Source: Acuticoccus mangrovi (lineage in GTDB: Bacteria; Pseudomonadota; Alphaproteobacteria; Rhizobiales; Amorphaceae). From it: a stretch of DNA of 64,000 nt. The notes beneath the pieces were generated by a model that saw only the letters and a program-made list of their open reading frames with translations, made no database searches and was not told the DNA's origin. The first letter of the stretch is position 1; each line of letters begins with the position of its first letter. Below are positions 1 through 7,753 of the stretch, piece by piece. The stretch is from positions 1 to 64,000 of the forward strand of contig NZ_JAEKJA010000013.1 of assembly GCF_016411865.1 (NCBI RefSeq). The letters run 5' to 3'. The position numbers and the translations under genes were made by a program.

Positions 1-41
1 ACCGCCGTAAGTGGGTCAGATTTGGATCGGCGTTGACAACG

Positions 42-422
42 ATGCGGTTGTATGCCGCCGGGGACATCGTTCGGCTCGACTGCCACCTGCGGCTTGGCTT
101 CCCGGGAGCACGACAGGCAGGGCTCCTGACCTATGACGAGGGATCGGCCTTCCGGCTGACACTGAGGGGAGTGCCCACGTCGCGCAGGATCATCGAATAT
201 CTGATCCGGCGCCGGGCAGAGGGTGCAGCCGAAGTCTCGTACGACGAGCTTGCCACGGGTGCCATGATCACGCGCAGGGACGTTGGCCGGAGGCTGGGTC
301 TGCCTGAGGTCGGCCTCTGGCTGACGGAGAACGGGGTCGAGCGGATCGCCCGAAGAGGACGGGGGAATGTCGGCCGACTGATCTTCCCGTTTGGCAACCC
401 GAAAATGGGGTCAGGCGGATAA
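42..422 (+). CDS. Small hypothetical protein of the integrated element
   Basis: I do not recognise this 126-residue protein. The ATG at 42 is preferred over the in-frame TTG at 33, though neither has a strong ribosome site. Residues about 50-115 look alpha/beta with a helix pair followed by an Arg-rich turn (ARRGRGNVGR), which would fit a small winged-helix nucleic-acid-binding fold, but this is only an impression. There is no signal peptide or membrane segment. It lies left of a Bro-N gene and an integrase on the tRNA-Leu side of an integrated element, so it is probably element cargo. A structured stretch with a terminator follows its stop. Confidence 0.45.
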   Translation: MRLYAAGDIVRLDCHLRLGFPGARQAGLLTYDEGSAFRLTLRGVPTSRRIIEYLIRRRAEGAAEVSYDELATGAMITRRDVGRRLGLPEVGLWLTENGVERIARRGRGNVGRLIFPFGNPKMGSGG

Positions 423-454
423 GGGACTTTACCCGGACAACGGTATTTTCCGAC

Positions 455-548
455 CAACACCAACACCAAGTCACTCATGGTGGCACAACTCGGTGTCTGC
501 ACGCCGGACGTGCGTGGGACACCAGCACCCCTTCGATGGGGTGTTTTT
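455..548 (+). ncRNA. Candidate structured small RNA ending in a terminator
   Basis: Three hairpins follow each other with no reading frame that looks coding. The first pairs CACCA (464-468) with TGGTG (478-482). The second is a two-part stem, GGTGTC and GCACG (492-503) against CGTGC and GACACC (509-523). The third is the intrinsic terminator at 526-548. Such an array ending in a U-run is what a small RNA or a structured 3' UTR looks like. The 5' end is not defined: no convincing promoter is visible, and the RNA could simply be the tail of the upstream gene's message. Confidence 0.3.
526..548 (+). terminator. Intrinsic terminator
   Basis: The stem CACCCC / GGGGTG closes over the six-base loop TTCGAT and is followed directly by five T residues. 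This is a canonical Rho-independent terminator on the plus strand. Confidence 0.6.
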
Positions 549-1170
549 CTGCTTCCTCCAATCAATCGATGTTCGTGTTCCCCTGAAGTCCCTTTCACGG
601 GTCCTCGAATTGTCGGTGTGTCAGGGGCGAGGAGGCAGGGCACCCTCCCGCCCACTGAAGGCGCCCTTCACGGCGATCGACAGGTACGCGAAGGGGATCC
701 ACGGTTTCCGACAGGATGTCCAACTCGAAAATGCGTGTGTGCCGAAGGAGGAGTGGCCCCGCTCCGTCAAACTTTTCGCAAGGCGTCGGGGGTCAGCTCG
801 TGGGCCCCGAAGCGACAACGCTCGACATTCCTTCCTACGGAGCACCCGGAGATCCCTTCCATGGGGTGTTCTTCTTCCTTCTCCTGAAGAGGTGCCGGCA
901 GGGCCGCGCAGGACGGCACGGTCTGACGCTCCAGGGGAGGGGGCGTGTGGTGAAGGTCGCTGGGCGAGGGTCGGATCGCCGGGGCGATGGTCCGATCATC
1001 GAGCCGGGATGTCGTCGTGTGGGGGCAGAACCGTCGCCCGACCACCCTTCCGATCGTGCTTCAGTCTGTCCGAGGTCGATCGGATGAGGGTCGAGGGTGT
1101 CCGCATCCCTTCGGACGTCGGCGGTCCTCCTCCTTCGGTGACCGGGCCGAAAGCAGCCGAGAGTGACCCC
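549..1170. other. Non-coding stretch before the Bro-N gene
   Basis: I see no credible gene in these 622 bases: every frame that is open here has erratic composition unlike the neighbours. At 843-880 there is a weaker relative of the 526-548 terminator: CACCC (843-847) can pair with GGGTG (864-868), and a pyrimidine-rich TTCTTCTTCC tract follows. The bases CTTCgATGGGGTGTT and CTTCcATGGGGTGTT recur in both places, suggesting a duplicated element-borne regulatory module. No promoter for the Bro-N gene stands out. Confidence 0.35.
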
Positions 1171-1707
1171 ATGACCACCACCAACGACAACGCTTTCACG
1201 TTCACCTTCCGTGGCCTCCAGCTCCGCGCCTTCGACATCGAGGGGAGCGCGTGGTTCATCGCCAAGGACGTGTGCGACATGCTCGACCTCGCGGACGTGA
1301 CCTCCGCACTCCGCTCGATGCCCGGCGATGAAAAGTCCGCATCGAATGCAGCCTTTCCCGGCATGCGTGGTTCCCGCCCCCGGATCATCAACCGGGCGGG
1401 CTTCTTCCGCCTCGTGATGCGCTCCCGCAAGGCCGAGGCCGTGGAGATCCAGAACTGGGTCACCAGCGAGGTGCTTCCGCAGATCGAGGAGGTCGGCGGG
1501 TACATTCCGGTGGCCGAGGGGGACGACGAGCAGACCGTGCTCGCGAAGGCCCTCCTGATCGCCCAGCGCACCATCGAGAAGAAGGACGTGGTGATCGACC
1601 GCTTCCACGACCGCATCACGGTGCGGGAGTTCCTCGCGCAGATGACGAGGGAGAACGGCGTCTACTTCCTCGGCAAGCACTTCGCGAAGGCCGTGGGTAC
1701 CCGCTAG
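1171..1707 (+). CDS. Bro-N domain antirepressor-like protein
   Basis: This 178-residue protein carries a BRO N-terminal (Bro-N) domain at about residues 8-115. The marks are FTFRGLQLRAF, the WFIAKDVCDML helix, NRAGFFRLVMRS and the EIQNWVTSEVLPQI segment that normally ends the domain. Bro-N proteins are DNA-binding proteins of phages and integrative elements, often antirepressors. Residues 115-178 form a short helical tail, not a full KilA-C or ANT domain, so the protein is at the short end of the family. The ATG at 1171 is chosen because the domain begins eight residues in; the frame upstream is open but does not look coding. The gene converges on the integrase, and the two stop codons share the bases CTAG (1704-1707). 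Confidence 0.8.
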   Translation: MTTTNDNAFTFTFRGLQLRAFDIEGSAWFIAKDVCDMLDLADVTSALRSMPGDEKSASNAAFPGMRGSRPRIINRAGFFRLVMRSRKAEAVEIQNWVTSEVLPQIEEVGGYIPVAEGDDEQTVLAKALLIAQRTIEKKDVVIDRFHDRITVREFLAQMTRENGVYFLGKHFAKAVGTR

Positions 1708-3359
1708 CCCGGCGAGGGTGGCCGCCCGACATCGATCGGCGGGAAGGCATCGATCACTCGGGTCATCCCCTTGATGGTGTGGTCGCCATAGCGGTCGTGC
1801 ACGTCGCGGGCGGCGTGTCCCACGATGGCCCGCACCATGCTGTCGTCACAGCCCAGTTCCCGGGCGAGCGTCTGGAACCGGTGGCGCCAGGCGTGGAATG
1901 GCTGGACGTGGGGATCGTCCACGAGTTTCCGCATCTCCGTTCTCAGCCGGTTCGCCAGACCCACCACGGTCGCCTGTGGCCTGTCGGGATCCCTCGGGGT
2001 GACGAACAGGTGTCCCTCGGGGGCCTTGCGGACGAAGTCGGGGAATCCCGCGTCGACCAGCTGTGGATGAAGCGGCACGACGCGGGACTGGCCCGTCTTC
2101 ACGGAGCCGGCCTCGGGGGTGATGCGGATGACCCACCGATCGGCCTGCCGGAACACGTCGCAACGGCGCAACTGGCCGATCTCGCCGACACGTGCGCCCG
2201 TGAACGCAAGGAGCCATGGCACCCAGCGTCTTGCCGCGGCCGTCTTCGGCTTCTCCCGCTCGCCGGGCGTGTGGAAGGTAGCGTTCGAGAGGATCCGGCG
2301 TACCTCGTCCTCGGTGAAGCCCTTCGGCCTGACCTGGTCCTTCGGCCGTCCGAGGCGCACGGACACGCCCTCGGCCGGGTTCTCCGCGAGACGTCCGTTG
2401 GCCTTCGCCCAGCCGAACACCGACTTCAGCGCGGCGAGGGCGCCATCCTTCACCGTCTTGATGGAAACGCCTGCGGCCAGACGCTGATCCTTGAAGGCGA
2501 CGATATCCGCCCGCGTGACCCGGAGCGCATCCTCGTGGCCGAGATGGTTCGCCAGATGGCGGAAGGTGGTCCGCCACGCGCCGAGGGTCCGTTCGGAGCC
2601 CCCTCCGGCCTTCGCTTCCAGCCAGCGGCTCGCGATCAGGTCTGCGAGCGATACCTGCCGGGCGGGCTCGGGCGCCCGTCCGGTGCGTCCGCCTTGCGGA
2701 TCCGGCCGGGGGGAGGGAAGGGACGGGAAGCGATCCGCGTCGGGGTCGGGGCGGAAGTCGCTGTTCGCATGGCGCTCAAGCTGTCGCGAGGCCTGCACCA
2801 TGGCCCTTGCCGTTTCCTCCACGAGGAGATGGCGCGAGGTCTCGTCCACCAGATAGCCGTGCCGTGACAGCAGGTGATCCGCCAGATGACCGAAGCGGAT
2901 GTCAAGGGATGCGCGGCGCCGTGCGGCCTCGGTGTCGATGATCAGGGAGGCCTGACCATACTCCCCCTTCATCGCCAGCTCGTTGACGGCGTTGATCTCC
3001 TCCCAGAGGGCTGCCGACCCCGGGTCATCCCCGACGATCTCCATCCAGCCACGGTAGATCTCGCCCGCAAGCGCCACCGCCTCCCGCTTCGTCAGCCGGA
3101 TCGGCCCGTTGCGCAACGCCTCCCATGTGCGGTCGAGATCGGCGAGGGCCGCCGCTTCACGCACCTTGGCCTCCGCCGGATCGCGGGTGCCGAGGGAGAA
3201 CCACAGTTCCACAGTCTTCGGGCCGATGGACTTTTCGACTACGCGGTCGCCGATTCGCACGGCGATCGTCCGACCCCGGGCCTTGTCGAGGATGTCCCCG
3301 GGGATCCGCCGTCCGCACTGGAAGAGGGAGGACTTCGGACGCTTCATCGGAGAGGGCAT
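1704..3359 (-). CDS. Tyrosine recombinase/integrase of the element
   Basis: A 551-residue site-specific integrase. The N-terminal part (about 1-60) resembles the small DUF6538-type module seen in proteobacterial integrases. A SAM-like core-binding domain runs about 240-330 and the catalytic domain about 345-540. The catalytic set is visible: Arg in GARVGEIGQLRR (near 387), His and Arg in HAWRHRF (near 490), His in VGHAA (near 512) and the nucleophile Tyr in DRYGDH (near 523). A proline-rich linker (about 205-235) separates the halves. The start at 3359 is the first Met before the conserved module; an in-frame ATG lies at 3392. The gene starts 97 bases from the 3' end of tRNA-Leu, the usual place for an integrase that targets a tRNA gene. 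Confidence 0.93.
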   Translation of the reverse strand: MPSPMKRPKSSLFQCGRRIPGDILDKARGRTIAVRIGDRVVEKSIGPKTVELWFSLGTRDPAEAKVREAAALADLDRTWEALRNGPIRLTKREAVALAGEIYRGWMEIVGDDPGSAALWEEINAVNELAMKGEYGQASLIIDTEAARRRASLDIRFGHLADHLLSRHGYLVDETSRHLLVEETARAMVQASRQLERHANSDFRPDPDADRFPSLPSPRPDPQGGRTGRAPEPARQVSLADLIASRWLEAKAGGGSERTLGAWRTTFRHLANHLGHEDALRVTRADIVAFKDQRLAAGVSIKTVKDGALAALKSVFGWAKANGRLAENPAEGVSVRLGRPKDQVRPKGFTEDEVRRILSNATFHTPGEREKPKTAAARRWVPWLLAFTGARVGEIGQLRRCDVFRQADRWVIRITPEAGSVKTGQSRVVPLHPQLVDAGFPDFVRKAPEGHLFVTPRDPDRPQATVVGLANRLRTEMRKLVDDPHVQPFHAWRHRFQTLARELGCDDSMVRAIVGHAARDVHDRYGDHTIKGMTRVIDAFPPIDVGRPPSPG

Positions 3360-3455
3360 GCGGAGGAGCGTGCGGGCACCCGTATGGTGCACTCGGGCTT
3401 CGCGAACTCCGCAGAATGTCTGAACTTCAGGACTGGTGCGGCGGCCACCCTAAGG

Positions 3456-3500
3456 TGGTGCCCAGGAGAGGACTCGAACCTCCATGCCTTGCGGCACACG
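3456..3500. other. Putative attachment site at the tRNA 3' end
   Basis: The integrase gene lies immediately beyond the 3' end of tRNA-Leu, and element-type genes occupy everything to the left. Tyrosine integrases of this kind usually recombine in the T-arm or 3' part of a tRNA gene, so the crossover core is expected within about 3456-3500. The second copy of the core must lie left of the window: no repeat of the tRNA 3' sequence is visible in 1-3455. The exact core is not determined. Confidence 0.35.
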
Positions 3501-3540
3501 GACCTGAACCGTGCGCGTCTACCAGTTCCGCCACCTGGGC
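3456..3540 (-). tRNA. tRNA-Leu (anticodon CAG)
   Basis: Read on the minus strand, an 85-base tRNA with encoded CCA. The acceptor stem pairs GCCCAGG with CCTGGGC. The D-arm contains AACTGGTAGACGC, the anticodon stem CACGG / CCGTG encloses TTCAGGT giving anticodon CAG, a short class II variable arm follows, and the T-arm carries GGTTCGAGTCC. It decodes CUG. Its 3' end is the presumed integration target of the element at 1-3455, and the gene is kept intact. Confidence 0.95.
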
Positions 3541-3559
3541 ATCGTGCGTCGGAGCCCGC

Positions 3560-3588
3560 GACGTAAAGGGTGCTCGGCAGAAAGTCAA
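3560..3588 (-). promoter_or_regulatory. Candidate promoter of tRNA-Leu
   Basis: On the minus strand, TTGACT (3588-3583) is followed after 17 bases by TACGTC (3565-3560), 20 bases before the tRNA 5' end. The -35 is good and the -10 is weak but acceptable for a sigma-70 promoter. Confidence 0.4.
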
Positions 3589-3676
3589 TGCTCGCGACAT
3601 CCAGACCGCACAGGGCCGTTGCCTCCGGAGCCACAAGGCCCTAACCCTCTTCTAATTAAGGTCGACGAGGGGCACG

Positions 3677-4648
3677 ATGGAGCGCATTCCTTCCAAGCTT
3701 GTCACGGTGTTCGGCGGATCGGGGTTCATCGGCCGCTACGTGGTTCGCGAACTCGCGCGCCACGGCTGGCGCGTGCGCGTCGCTGTGCGGCGACCCGACC
3801 TCGTGGGCCACCTTCAGCCCATGGGAATGGTCGGGCAGATCCAACCGATCCAGGCCAACGTGCGCGACAAGGCGAGCGTCGCCCACGCCGTCTCCCATGT
3901 CGATGCGGTGGTGAACCTCGTCGGCATCCTCGCCGAGGGCGGCAAGCAGACCTTCGAGGCCGTGCAGGCCGAGGGGGCCGCCAACATCGCCGAGGCCGCC
4001 AAGGCCGCCGGCATCGGCCGCATGGTGCACCTGTCGGCGATCGGCGCCGATCCCAACGGCACGTCGAACTATGCCCGCACCAAGGCGAAGGGCGAGGCGG
4101 CCGTGCTCGCCGCGATGCCGTCGGCGGCCATCGTCCGCCCGTCCGTCGTGTTCGGCCCGGAGGACAGCTTCTTCAACCGCTTCGCCGGGATCGCGAAGAT
4201 CTCGCCGATACTGCCCATCGTGGGTGGCGAGACGCGCTTTCAGCCGATCTATGCCGGTGACGTCGGCGCTTTCGTCGCCGCGGCGGTCGACGGCCAGATG
4301 GACGGCGGCACGATCTACGAGCTCGGCGGTCCGGACGTGAAGACGTTCCGCGCGCTCATGGAGATGATGCTCGAGATCACCCGGCTGAAGCGCAAGATCG
4401 TCGAGATCCCCTTCGGCCTCGCCGCCTTCCAGGCGAAGCTGATGTCGATCCTGCCCAACGCGCCCCTCACGGTGGACCAAGTCGAATTGCTGAAGAGCGA
4501 CAACGTGGTGTCCGACGCGGCCGCGGCCGAGGGCCGCACCTTGGCGGCGGCGGGCATCGTTCCCCACAGTCTCGCGGTCACGCTGCCGACCTATCTCTGG
4601 ACCTACCGCAGCGGCGGACAGTTCGCCGAACCGGGCAGCGCCTCCTAG
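3677..4648 (+). CDS. Complex I NDUFA9-like NAD(P)-binding protein
   Basis: A 323-residue atypical short-chain dehydrogenase-fold protein of the bacterial NDUFA9 family. The Rossmann glycine motif VFGGSGFIGRYV is at residues 11-22. Family features follow: VNLVGIL near residue 78, MVHLSAIGAD near 117, YARTKAKGEAAV near 132 (active-site-like Tyr and Lys) and RPSVVFGPED near 154. In mitochondria NDUFA9 is an accessory subunit of NADH dehydrogenase that binds NADPH; bacterial relatives are usually annotated by similarity and their link to complex I is not firmly shown. In related genomes the next gene is uppP, as it would be here if the catabolic island at 4761-14773 were removed. Confidence 0.9.
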   Translation: MERIPSKLVTVFGGSGFIGRYVVRELARHGWRVRVAVRRPDLVGHLQPMGMVGQIQPIQANVRDKASVAHAVSHVDAVVNLVGILAEGGKQTFEAVQAEGAANIAEAAKAAGIGRMVHLSAIGADPNGTSNYARTKAKGEAAVLAAMPSAAIVRPSVVFGPEDSFFNRFAGIAKISPILPIVGGETRFQPIYAGDVGAFVAAAVDGQMDGGTIYELGGPDVKTFRALMEMMLEITRLKRKIVEIPFGLAAFQAKLMSILPNAPLTVDQVELLKSDNVVSDAAAAEGRTLAAAGIVPHSLAVTLPTYLWTYRSGGQFAEPGSAS

Positions 4649-4760
4649 CACCGACGGCATCCGATCGCCGCGAGAGGCGCGCCATCAGCGCCTCCGCCGG
4701 CGCCAACCCGGCGAAGGCGATAGTGGCGCCAGCGGTCGGCGTGTCGGAACGGCTTCGAGC

Positions 4761-5804
4761 CTAGGCCGGCTGGGGGTCGGCCGCTGTCCGCTCCAGATTC
4801 GCGAAGCTGAAGATCTCGTCGTAGGCGAAGAGTCCCTGGCTGCCGCCGGTGTGCCAGAACAATATGCGGCTCAGGGCGGCAAAGGTGCCGTCGGCGATCC
4901 GGGCGAGGAGGGCCGCCATCGCTTTGCCGGAGTAGACCGGATCGAGCAGGATCCCTTCGGTCTGGGCGACGAGGCGGACGGCCTCCAGCATCTCCGGCGT
5001 CGGCTGGCCGTAGCCGGCACCGACGAAGCCGTCGTCGACGTCCACCGCGTCTTCGGCGAGCCGCACGCCCGGTGCGATGCGCTCCAAAGTCTCCTCGGCG
5101 AGCGCCGTTACTAGCGGCGTCAGGACCTCGCGCGAACGGCCGACCGAGACGCCGGTGACGGGGATCGAGGAGCCCATCTTGGCGAGCCCCGCGAGAAGGC
5201 CCGCATGCGTGCCGAAGCTTCCGGTGGCGACGACGATCCGGTCGAAGGTCACACCGAGGTCGCTCATCTGGGCGAAGAGCTCGGGGATGGCGTCGGCGTA
5301 GGCGGCGGCGCCGACCACGCTGGAGCCGCCCGCCGGGATGACGTAGGGCCGCCGCCCGGCCGCGCGCAGCGCCTCGGCGTGCGCGTCGAGGGCGTCCGCG
5401 AGGCCCGTCCCTTTCGCCAGGAACTCGACCTCTGCGCCGAACAGGCGCGACAGCATGATGTTGCCGCCCTGGGCATAGGCTTCACCCCGTCCATCGACGG
5501 AGTCGGCGAGGAGCAGTCGGCAGTCGATCCCGAGCTTCGCGGCCGCCGCCGCCGTCTGGCGCGCATGGTTCGACTGCTTCGCGCCGGCCGTCAGTACGAT
5601 GTCGGCGCCTTGGTCGATCGCATCCGCCATCAGATATTCGAGCTTGCGCGCCTTGTTGCCGCCGCCGCCAAGCACGGTGCAGTCGTCGCGCTTGATCCAC
5701 AGTTCGGGGCCGCCGGTCGCCGCGGTGAGGCGCGGCATCGGTTCAAGGGGCGTCGGCAGGCCGGCTAAGCGGATCCGCGACATCTCGGCACGAGCGTTCG
5801 GCAC
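4761..5804 (-). CDS. D-cysteine desulfhydrase / ACC deaminase family PLP enzyme
   Basis: A 347-residue fold-type II pyridoxal-phosphate enzyme. The Schiff-base lysine is the K of GGGGNKARK (about residue 51). The phosphate-binding loop is likely near ATGSFGTHAG, and LFWHTGGSQGLF near the C-terminus matches the family. Relatives convert D-cysteine to pyruvate, ammonia and hydrogen sulfide, or deaminate 1-aminocyclopropane-1-carboxylate; the two are hard to tell apart by eye. The GTG at 5804 is chosen because GGAGAG precedes it by a few bases, while the in-frame ATG at 5783 has no ribosome site. It lies 17 bases behind dctM as the last gene of the operon, so its substrate probably derives from what the TRAP system imports. 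Confidence 0.85.
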   Translation of the reverse strand: MPNARAEMSRIRLAGLPTPLEPMPRLTAATGGPELWIKRDDCTVLGGGGNKARKLEYLMADAIDQGADIVLTAGAKQSNHARQTAAAAAKLGIDCRLLLADSVDGRGEAYAQGGNIMLSRLFGAEVEFLAKGTGLADALDAHAEALRAAGRRPYVIPAGGSSVVGAAAYADAIPELFAQMSDLGVTFDRIVVATGSFGTHAGLLAGLAKMGSSIPVTGVSVGRSREVLTPLVTALAEETLERIAPGVRLAEDAVDVDDGFVGAGYGQPTPEMLEAVRLVAQTEGILLDPVYSGKAMAALLARIADGTFAALSRILFWHTGGSQGLFAYDEIFSFANLERTAADPQPA

Positions 5805-5821
5805 GGGACTCTCCAAGTCGA

Positions 5822-7117
5822 TCACAATGTCGACATCAGGTTGGGCAGGAACAGGATGATCTGCGGAAAGGTCGTGAAGAGCACGACGGCGATCAGCATC
5901 ACGACGAAGTAGGGAAGCGAGGCGCGGCTGGCGCTGATCAGCGACACCTCGTTCTTGCTGATGGCGGAGAGCACGAAGAGGTTCATGCCCACCGGCGGCG
6001 TGATCATGCCGATCTCGATCAGCACCGTGATCATGACGCCGAGCCACACCGGGTCGAAGCCGAGCCTTGTCAGCAGCGGGTAGACGAGCGGCGTCGTCAT
6101 CAGGAGGAGCGACAGGCCGTCGAAGAAGCAGCCGAGGAGGATGTAGATCGCGACGATCACGAAGAAGACGCTCGTCGCCGAGAGGCCGGAATGGCTGATC
6201 GAGGTGATGATCTGCTGCGGCGCGCCGAGGATGCTGATCGCCTGCGCGAGCACCAGGGCGCCCACCACGACGAGGCCGATCGCACCGAACGCCACCGCGC
6301 CGGCCACGAACGACTTCCAGATCAGTTTGAGCGTGAGATCGCCCCAGACGACGCCGAGGAGGATCGCCGCGAGGACGCCGACGCCGGCCGACTCGGTCGG
6401 CGTCGCGATCCCGAACACGATGCTGCCGATGACGATCGTGAACAGCGCGATCAGCGGCAGCACGTCGACGAGACCGAGGAGTTTTTGCCGCAGCGTCACC
6501 GTCCGCGTGTCGCGCAGCGCCATGTCCTTGTTGCGGCTGGCGAGGAACGCGATCACCCCCATGAACATCAGCGCCAACAGGATCCCCGGCAGGATGCCGG
6601 CGACGAACAGCTTGCCGATCGAGACATTCTGCGTCGCGCCGTAGACGAGGAGGGTGTTGCTCGGCGGGATGAGGAGTCCCAGCGTGCCACCGGCTGCGAG
6701 GCTGCCGACGATGGCGGGGCGCGGATAGCCCTTCTGGGCGAGGACCGGGTAGGCGACCGAGCCGATCGCCGCGGCGGTCGCCGTGCTCGACCCGGCGACG
6801 CTGCCGAACAGCGTCGACACCGCGATGTTGGTGTGAAGCAGGCCGCCGGGGTAGCGCCGGAAGAACGGCTCCATCGAAGAATAGACCCGCCGTCCGAGCC
6901 CGCTGTAGAGGAGCAGCTCGCCCATCACGATGAAGGCCGGCACCGAGCTCATGGTCGCGTCGGTGAAGACGTTCCACACCGCGGTCACGGCGAGCGATTC
7001 GGCGCCGCCGGCGAGGAAGTGCAGGATGACGAGGCCGATCAGCCCGAGGCCGATGCCCACCGGAACCCCCGTGAGGGCGATGACGCCGAGGCCGCCGAGG
7101 ATGACGAGCCAGATCAT
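5822..7117 (-). CDS. dctM: TRAP transporter large permease (DctM family)
   Basis: A 431-residue inner-membrane protein with about a dozen hydrophobic segments, starting MIWLVILGGLGVIALTGVPV. Family motifs include LHFLAGG, PAFIVMGELLLYSGLGRR, the segment GSVAGSSTATAAAIGSVAYP and GYPRPAIVGSLAAGGTLG followed by IPPSN. DctM is the ion-coupled translocation subunit of TRAP uptake systems for carboxylates and related small molecules. Its ATG overlaps the dctQ stop by four bases (ATGA), so the two permease subunits are coupled. The sequence alone does not tell the substrate. Confidence 0.95.
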   Translation of the reverse strand: MIWLVILGGLGVIALTGVPVGIGLGLIGLVILHFLAGGAESLAVTAVWNVFTDATMSSVPAFIVMGELLLYSGLGRRVYSSMEPFFRRYPGGLLHTNIAVSTLFGSVAGSSTATAAAIGSVAYPVLAQKGYPRPAIVGSLAAGGTLGLLIPPSNTLLVYGATQNVSIGKLFVAGILPGILLALMFMGVIAFLASRNKDMALRDTRTVTLRQKLLGLVDVLPLIALFTIVIGSIVFGIATPTESAGVGVLAAILLGVVWGDLTLKLIWKSFVAGAVAFGAIGLVVVGALVLAQAISILGAPQQIITSISHSGLSATSVFFVIVAIYILLGCFFDGLSLLLMTTPLVYPLLTRLGFDPVWLGVMITVLIEIGMITPPVGMNLFVLSAISKNEVSLISASRASLPYFVVMLIAVVLFTTFPQIILFLPNLMSTL

Positions 7118-7647
7118 GGGCGCGACTCCACGGGGTCGAGCTTCATGGCGTCGAGGTCGCCGATCTCGCCGGCGGTGGGGCTCGAGTTGAGCGGGCGACG
7201 GATCAGCCACAGCGTGACGATCACCGTCAGCACCATTCCGACCGGCATGATCGCCATCCAGGGCCAGGCGATGAGGTTGGCGACGAGGGTGCGCACCTCC
7301 CACTGGTAGGAGGTCGCGGTGAAGTCGTAGGAGAGCCACGCGAAGGCGAGGCAGAAGAACGCGGTGAGGAGGCGGGCGACGGCGTCGGCGACCCGGCGCA
7401 GCGCTGGGGGATAGCGCTCCACGAGAAGCGTGATGCGGATGTTCTGCCCGGTGTACTCGCAGTAGGGCAGCATCAGGAAGACGATGCCGGCGAACGCGAG
7501 GCCGACGAGCTCCTCACCGAAGGCGAGCGGGGCGCCGACGATGTAGCGCATCACCACGCTCACCAGGATGACCCCGGTCATGAAGACCGAAGTGGCGACC
7601 GCGACGGCGGCGATCACCCTGGCGGTCCAGTCGATTATGCGATCCAT
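7114..7647 (-). CDS. dctQ: TRAP transporter small permease (DctQ family)
   Basis: A 177-residue protein with four predicted transmembrane helices at about residues 8-30, 45-65, 85-108 and 130-155. PLAFGEELVGLAFAG and PYCEYTGQNIRI match the DctQ pattern. It partners DctM in the membrane. The start at 7647 is the Met before the first helix; the frame runs further upstream without looking coding. It is separated from dctP by 106 bases containing two stable hairpins, but is fused by a four-base overlap to dctM. Confidence 0.9.
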   Translation of the reverse strand: MDRIIDWTARVIAAVAVATSVFMTGVILVSVVMRYIVGAPLAFGEELVGLAFAGIVFLMLPYCEYTGQNIRITLLVERYPPALRRVADAVARLLTAFFCLAFAWLSYDFTATSYQWEVRTLVANLIAWPWMAIMPVGMVLTVIVTLWLIRRPLNSSPTAGEIGDLDAMKLDPVESRP

Positions 7648-7697
7648 CGCTGCGTTCCCCAGGTGGTGGATGTGGCCCGGGCTTCCGAGCCGTGCGT

Positions 7698-7745
7698 CCC
7701 CTCGCGGAAGGGGAGGGGCCGCCCGGCCCTCTTCGGTCGGGCGGC
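7698..7745 (-). promoter_or_regulatory. Tandem hairpins between dctP and dctQ
   Basis: Two stems sit in the gap after the dctP stop. GCCGCCCG and CGGGCGGC (7718-7725 with 7738-7745) form a perfect 8-bp stem, and CCCCTC with GAGGGG (7698-7703 with 7713-7718) form a second that competes slightly with it. No U-run follows. Such intercistronic stems often protect the upstream binding-protein message or lower expression of the permease genes. Confidence 0.5.
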
Positions 7746-7753
7746 GGACAACG

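Noticed and set aside
391-1170. N-terminal extension of the Bro-N protein
   Set aside because: Composition is not protein-like and it crosses a terminator; the Bro-N domain starts just after the ATG at 1171.
5805-6977. Fusion of the desulfhydrase with an N-terminal extension
   Set aside because: The extension is an off-frame reading of dctM; a GTG with a good ribosome site at 5804 starts the true gene.
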